From an uncultured Solirubrobacteraceae bacterium (GTDB lineage: Bacteria > Actinomycetota > Thermoleophilia > Solirubrobacterales > Solirubrobacteraceae), in NCBI GenBank assembly GCA_902806215.1, contig CADCVT010000426.1, positions 1 to 9,664 of the forward strand: a stretch of 9,664 bases of DNA, given 5' to 3'. Below are positions 6,199-9,664 of this stretch, in pieces; position 1 is the first letter of the stretch, and every line of letters starts with the position of its first letter. Below the pieces are notes generated by a model that saw only the letters and a program-made list of their open reading frames with translations, made no database searches and had not been told where the DNA came from. The position numbers and the translations under genes were made by a program.

Positions 6199-6204
6199 TA
6201 GACT
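6199..6204 (+). promoter_or_regulatory. Putative -10 element of lysS, leaderless transcript
   Basis: TAGACT fits TAnnnT and sits 7 nt before the lysS ATG at 6212, within the 20-nt gap after the acyl-CoA dehydrogenase stop. No Shine-Dalgarno sequence and no recognisable -35 box are present. It suggests that lysS has its own promoter rather than relying on read-through from the upstream operon. Confidence 0.6.
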
Positions 6205-6211
6205 CGGCCGG

Positions 6212-7879
6212 ATGGAACGAGCCGAGGGCGGGACGAGCGACGGGCTGTGGAGCGACCGCGTCGCCGACGACGTCCTTCAGAACCTCCCGGAGGACCGCCG
6301 CGAGGGGCCGATCGTCTGCGCGTCGGGCATCTCGCCGTCGGGCCCGATCCACATGGGCAACCTGCGCGAGGCGTTCACGACGCACCTCGTCGTCGAGGCG
6401 CTGCGCGACCGCGGCCACGACGCCGTGCACCTGCACTCCTGGGACGACTACGACCGCCTGCGCAAGGTGCCGGCGGGCATCGACGAGTCGTTCGGCAAGT
6501 ACGTCGGCATGCCGCTGGCGGAGATCCCCGACCCGGCCGGCGAGCATCCTTCCTGGGCCGACCGGTACATGAGCGACTTCCTCGAGTCGACGTCCGCCCT
6601 CGGCATCGAGATGCACGGCGTGCGCCAGTCGGTGCAGTACCGCTCGGGCGTCTACAACGCCGCGATCCGCCGGGCGATGGACGAGCGCGGGCTCGTGTTC
6701 GACATCCTCGCCGAGCAGCAGACGGCCGGCCGCCACGACGCGCCGGCCGAGGAGCGCCGCGCGAAGTACTTCCCGTTCAAGCCGTACTGCGAGGAGTGCG
6801 GCAAGGACGACACGTCGGTCGTGGCGTACGACGAGCCGGTCGTCACGTACAGGTGCCGCCACGGCCACGACGGGACGATGAGCCTCGCCGACGGCGAGCC
6901 GATCCGCGGCAAGCTCGTCTGGAAGGTCGACTGGCCGATGCGCTGGCACCACGAGCGGGTCACGTTCGAGCCGGCGGGCGAGGACCACCACGCGCCGCAG
7001 GGCAGCTTCACCGTCGGCCGCTCGCTGATCGAGCGCGTCTACGGCGGGCGCGCGCCGGACTCGGTCGTCTACTCGTTCGTGAAGATGGCCGGCATGGGGG
7101 CGAAGATGTCGAGCTCGGCGGGCGGCGCCGCCGTCCCCGCCGCCGCGCTGCAGATCCTCGAGCCCGCGATCGTGCGCTGGATGTACATCCGGCGCCTGCC
7201 GAACCAGGGCTTCGCGATCGACCTCAAGCCCGGCGGCGTCCAGCGGCTCTACGACGAGTGGGACGGCTTCGTCGCGCGTGCGACCGGGCCCGCCCCCGAC
7301 GTGGCCGAGGCGGTCATGCACCGCCACGCGACCCGCACGACGGCGGGCGACGTCGAGACGTCGCGCCGGCCGGTCTCGTTTCGGCTGCTGTCGTCCGTCG
7401 CCGACCTGACCCAGGCCAACCGCGAGCAGATCGGGCGCATCGTCGCGTCGCACCTCGACGAGGAGGTCGACCTGGACGAGCTCGAGCCGCGCCTGACCTG
7501 CGCGATCAACTTCGCGACCGAGCACGTCGAGCCCGAGGATCGCACCGTCGTGCGCGACGCCTTCGACGAGGAGGCGTGGGGGTCGCTCGACGAGCAGACG
7601 CGCGAGGCGATCGAGCGCCTCGCCGACGGCCTCGCCGGCAGCTGGTCGATCGACGCGCTGACGACGCTCGTCTACGCGGTGCCCAAGCAGACGCTCGGCG
7701 TCGCGCTCGACGCCGACCCGACGCCCGAGATCAAGAAGGCGCAGCGCGAGTTCTTCAAGGCGGTCTACCGCCTGCTCGTGGGCAAGGAGAAGGGCCCGCG
7801 CATCCCGACGCTGTTGCTCTCGATCGGTCCCGAGCGCGCCCGCGAGCTGCTCGGTGCCGCGAGCACGCGCGTCGCGTAG
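6212..7879 (+). CDS. lysS: Class I lysyl-tRNA synthetase
   Basis: This 555-residue aminoacyl-tRNA synthetase charges tRNA-Lys with lysine using ATP in the cytoplasm. It is of the class I (archaeal-type, Rossmann) form, not the common bacterial class II enzyme. Seen: the HIGH-type motif PIHMGN (45-50), KVDWPMRW (238-245), the KMSSS loop AKMSSS (297-302), and a Cys/His cluster that could bind zinc (C193, C196, C215, H217/H219). A long helical C-terminal region (about 340-555), expected to bind the anticodon, ends in GKEKGPRIPTLLLSIG. Length is normal for the family. The start is ATG at 6212, preceded by a leaderless-type -10. NAD kinase follows 10 nt downstream. Class I LysRS is patchily distributed in bacteria. 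Whether this genome also has a class II LysRS cannot be told from the window. Confidence 0.96.
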   Translation: MERAEGGTSDGLWSDRVADDVLQNLPEDRREGPIVCASGISPSGPIHMGNLREAFTTHLVVEALRDRGHDAVHLHSWDDYDRLRKVPAGIDESFGKYVGMPLAEIPDPAGEHPSWADRYMSDFLESTSALGIEMHGVRQSVQYRSGVYNAAIRRAMDERGLVFDILAEQQTAGRHDAPAEERRAKYFPFKPYCEECGKDDTSVVAYDEPVVTYRCRHGHDGTMSLADGEPIRGKLVWKVDWPMRWHHERVTFEPAGEDHHAPQGSFTVGRSLIERVYGGRAPDSVVYSFVKMAGMGAKMSSSAGGAAVPAAALQILEPAIVRWMYIRRLPNQGFAIDLKPGGVQRLYDEWDGFVARATGPAPDVAEAVMHRHATRTTAGDVETSRRPVSFRLLSSVADLTQANREQIGRIVASHLDEEVDLDELEPRLTCAINFATEHVEPEDRTVVRDAFDEEAWGSLDEQTREAIERLADGLAGSWSIDALTTLVYAVPKQTLGVALDADPTPEIKKAQREFFKAVYRLLVGKEKGPRIPTLLLSIGPERARELLGAASTRVA

Positions 7880-7882
7880 GTT
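7877..7882 (+). promoter_or_regulatory. Putative -10 element of nadK, overlapping the lysS stop codon
   Basis: TAGGTT fits TAnnnT, and its first three bases are the TAG stop of lysS. It lies 7 nt before the GTG at 7890. No good Shine-Dalgarno sequence is present, so a leaderless nadK transcript is plausible. Read-through from lysS is equally possible given the 10-nt gap. Confidence 0.5.
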
Positions 7883-7889
7883 GCCGCCC

Positions 7890-8789
7890 GTGAGCGACAC
7901 CGGGTGGCGGGAGGGTGGGGTGCTCGGCGTGGTCGTGCACCCCCGGCGCAAGATCGATCGGGCGCTCGCCGCGGCGCGCGCGTGGGCCGAGGCGCACGGC
8001 GGGCGGTTCGCGCAGGTCAGGGCTCCGGGCCAGATGCGCGAGGTGGCCGAGCCGGTGGACGTCCGCGACTGCGACCTCGTGCTGGCGGTCGGCGGCGACG
8101 GGACCGTGCTCGCGGCGCTGCGGGCGGCCGGCCCGGCGGGCGGCGGCGTCCTCGGCGTCGCGTGCGGCAGCCTCGGGGCGTTGACCTCGGTCCGCGCCGA
8201 CGAGATCGACTCCGCCCTCGATCGGTACGCCTCGGGCCGGTGGGAGCCACGGCTCCTGCCCGGGCTGGCGATCGAGCGCGACGGTGAGCCTTTGACGACG
8301 GCGCTCAACGACCTCGTGGTCGTGCGCCGCGGCGCGGGCCAGGTGATCCTGTCGATCGACGTCGACGGCGAGCCCTACGCACGCACCGCAGGCGACGGGG
8401 TCGTCGTCGCGACGCCGCTGGGGTCGAGCGCCTACACGCTCGCGTCGGGCGGCCCGCTGCTGTCGCCGGACGCCGACGGGCTCGTGGTCACGCCGCTCGC
8501 GCAGCACGGCGGCTCGGTGCCGCCGCTCGTCCTCACGTCGGCGCGCACGCTCACGATCCGCGTCGACGCCGGCTGGTCGGGTGCGCGCGTCGAGATCGAC
8601 GGGCAGATCCCGCCCGGACAGTCCGTCGAGGGCGAGATGCCCGCGTTCCGCCTCGACGTCAAGGTCCAGCGCGAGGCCGCGACCCTGCTCGACTTCGACG
8701 GCGAGACCCTCATCGCGGGCCTGCGGCGCCGCGGCGTGATCGCCGACAGCCCGCGCCTCGCGGCACGCGACGCGCGCGCGAAGACCTAG
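7890..8789 (+). CDS. nadK: NAD kinase
   Basis: This 299-residue enzyme phosphorylates NAD+ to NADP+ in the cytoplasm, using ATP or polyphosphate. Seen: the Rossmann-like N-terminal domain with GGDGT (68-72) and CGSLGALT (92-99), then LND (139-141). The characteristic C-domain core follows: GDGVVVATPLGSSAYTLASGG (168-188) and TPLAQHGGSVPPLVL (201-215). The LND motif has Asp where many NAD kinases have Glu (LNE), a conservative change. The GTG start at 7890 gives MSDTGWREGG and fits the usual family length. An in-frame ATG at 7854 lies inside lysS and is unlikely. It follows lysS by 10 nt. The stop TAG interlocks with the stop of the convergent miniprotein gene in the shared CTAG (8786-8789). 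Confidence 0.95.
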   Translation: MSDTGWREGGVLGVVVHPRRKIDRALAAARAWAEAHGGRFAQVRAPGQMREVAEPVDVRDCDLVLAVGGDGTVLAALRAAGPAGGGVLGVACGSLGALTSVRADEIDSALDRYASGRWEPRLLPGLAIERDGEPLTTALNDLVVVRRGAGQVILSIDVDGEPYARTAGDGVVVATPLGSSAYTLASGGPLLSPDADGLVVTPLAQHGGSVPPLVLTSARTLTIRVDAGWSGARVEIDGQIPPGQSVEGEMPAFRLDVKVQREAATLLDFDGETLIAGLRRRGVIADSPRLAARDARAKT

Positions 8790-8932
8790 TAGTTCGTACC
8801 GGAGCCGTCGCCGGTGCGACCGGAGCCCGAGCTGTCGCCCGCCTTGCCCTTCGTCTCGCTGCTGCCGCTCAGCGACCAGACCAGCACGACGACGAGGACG
8901 ACGACGGCGAGTACGACGAGCACGGTTCCCAT
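8786..8932 (-). CDS. Small single-pass membrane protein, 48 residues
   Basis: This short gene has no recognised family. The predicted protein has one strongly hydrophobic helix of Val and Leu (residues 4-20, ending in W19). A soluble tail rich in Ser, Gly, Thr and Asp follows (about 21-48). The N-terminus carries no charge before the helix, and the first charged residues (E26, K28, K30) come after it, so the topology is uncertain. Support for coding: ATG at 8932 has a TAGGTT hexamer 6 nt upstream, as at the leaderless starts of neighbouring genes. The reading frame also fills the whole gap between two real genes and stops exactly against nadK. It lies 44 nt downstream of the histidine kinase gene on the same strand, so it may be co-transcribed. 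Function unknown; a small membrane regulator or accessory is only a guess. Confidence 0.65.
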   Translation of the reverse strand: MGTVLVVLAVVVLVVVLVWSLSGSSETKGKAGDSSGSGRTGDGSGTNY

Positions 8933-8938
8933 GGGACG

Positions 8939-8944
8939 AACCTA
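8939..8944 (-). promoter_or_regulatory. Putative -10 element of the 48-residue membrane protein gene
   Basis: On the minus strand TAGGTT (8944 to 8939) is followed by six bases and then the ATG at 8932. It is the same hexamer as upstream of nadK. There is no Shine-Dalgarno sequence and no evident -35 box. It supports the small gene being expressed from a leaderless transcript. Confidence 0.5.
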
Positions 8945-8976
8945 CAGTCGGGGACCCTCGAGCAGAGCCGGCATCC

Positions 8977-9664
8977 TCAGAAGACGACCGTGAAGCGGGC
9001 GCCGCCGAGCGGTGAGTCGGCGACCGTGATCGTGCCGCCGTGGCTTCGCGCCTGCTGGGCGACGAGCGCGAGGCCGAGTCCCGAGCCCGGGCGCCCGGCG
9101 GCGCCGTCGAGGCGGACGAACGGCTCGAGAATGCGTTCGCGGTCGGCTTCGGGGACTCCCGGGCCGTCGTCGTCGACGATGAGCGCGCGGCCGTCGACGG
9201 CGACCCGGACCTCGCCGTCGTCGTGGCCGTGGCGGACCGCGTTCTCGAGCAGGTTGTCGGCGATGAGCCGCAGGCCGGGCTCCCAGCCGTCGACGACGAC
9301 GGGCGCGTCGGGCAGGTCCGTCGCAAGACGCAGTGCGGGGTGGCGCGTGGCCGCCGCGGCGGCGGCCTCGGCGACCACCTCGACGAGGTCGACCGGTGCG
9401 GTCTGCGGCACGCTCGCGTCGCCGCGCGCGAGCGACTGCAGGCCGTCGAGCAGGTCGACGAGCCGCCGATGCTCGCCGAGCGCGTCGTCGAGCATCGCGT
9501 CGCGCCGATCGGGCGCCACGTCGGGGTGGCGACGCAGCGCCGACAGCGTCGCCAGGACACTCGTCAGGGGCGTGCGCAGCTCGTGCGCCGCGTCGGCGGC
9601 GAAGCGCTGGGTCGCGGCCAGCGCGCGCCCGCGTTCGGCCGACGACCGCCCGAGCCGCGCCAAC
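8977..9664 (-). CDS. Sensor histidine kinase, C-terminal part (cut by window edge)
   Basis: This is the C-terminal 229 codons of a two-component sensor kinase, which autophosphorylates on His and passes the phosphate to a response regulator. Positions here count from codon 9663-9661. Seen: the HisKA dimerisation helix with FAADAAHELRTPLTSV (21-36) and phospho-acceptor H27. The HATPase domain follows with N box DNLLENAVRH (136-145), G1 box VDDDGPGVP (163-171) and G2 box GSGLGLALV (193-201), ending in GGARFTVVF. All key kinase residues are present, so the visible part looks functional. The frame is open to the window end. The HAMP and sensor domains should lie beyond 9664, and the TTG at 9663 is not a real start. 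The preceding AERGRALAATQRF linker is typical of HAMP-HisKA kinases of the OmpR-partner type. The signal cannot be inferred. Confidence 0.93.
   Translation of the reverse strand, partial: LARLGRSSAERGRALAATQRFAADAAHELRTPLTSVLATLSALRRHPDVAPDRRDAMLDDALGEHRRLVDLLDGLQSLARGDASVPQTAPVDLVEVVAEAAAAAATRHPALRLATDLPDAPVVVDGWEPGLRLIADNLLENAVRHGHDDGEVRVAVDGRALIVDDDGPGVPEADRERILEPFVRLDGAAGRPGSGLGLALVAQQARSHGGTITVADSPLGGARFTVVF

Noticed and set aside
6188..8308. A 706-codon minus-strand open frame opposite lysS and nadK
   Set aside because: It is an Arg/Ala/Val-rich shadow with no motif, whereas the plus strand carries two unmistakable enzymes.
8887..8917. GAC/GAG-type trinucleotide repeat
   Set aside because: It is explained by Val/Leu codons of the transmembrane helix of the 48-residue protein on the minus strand. 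It is not a regular microsatellite.

Overview
This window is very GC-rich bacterial chromosome. The genes are tightly packed, several in-frame neighbours overlap by 1-8 nt, GTG starts are common, and several starts look leaderless (a TAnnnT hexamer 6-7 nt before the start codon). These traits, a class I lysyl-tRNA synthetase and a CsoR-type copper regulon suggest a high-GC actinobacterium, possibly of the Thermoleophilia/Solirubrobacterales. The lineage is inferred from gene style, not from a marker gene.

Region 1 (1-2545) is a divergent copper-homeostasis locus. On the minus strand, copZ (HMA copper chaperone), a membrane-anchored His-rich protein with an internal duplication, and copA (copper P-type ATPase, cut by the window edge) are joined by 4-nt start/stop overlaps. 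On the plus strand, csoR (copper-sensing repressor) overlaps a DUF4396 multi-pass membrane gene. The roughly 70-bp divergent control region holds two GC-rich inverted repeats that look like CsoR operators, one next to each first gene.

Region 2 (2532-3479, minus) converges on the DUF4396 gene, and their 3' ends overlap by 14 bp. It encodes a secreted protein whose HH, HxH and C-terminal Met motifs occur in the order and approximate spacing of copper type II monooxygenases (PHM/DBM). The position of the third His ligand appears to be Met. Its place beside a copper regulon may be meaningful.

Region 3 (3667-6191, plus) is a two-gene acyl-CoA dehydrogenase operon. The subunits have lost different parts of the FAD-binding signature, which suggests an obligate heteromer with a composite flavin site.

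Region 4 (6212-8789, plus) carries class I lysyl-tRNA synthetase and NAD kinase, each preceded by a leaderless-type -10 element.

Region 5 (8786-9664, minus) has a 48-residue single-pass membrane miniprotein whose stop codon interlocks with that of nadK, then the C-terminal part of a sensor histidine kinase that runs off the window. I saw no tRNA, rRNA, CRISPR array, insertion sequence, attachment site or strong intrinsic terminator. No gene-free stretch exceeds about 190 bp.
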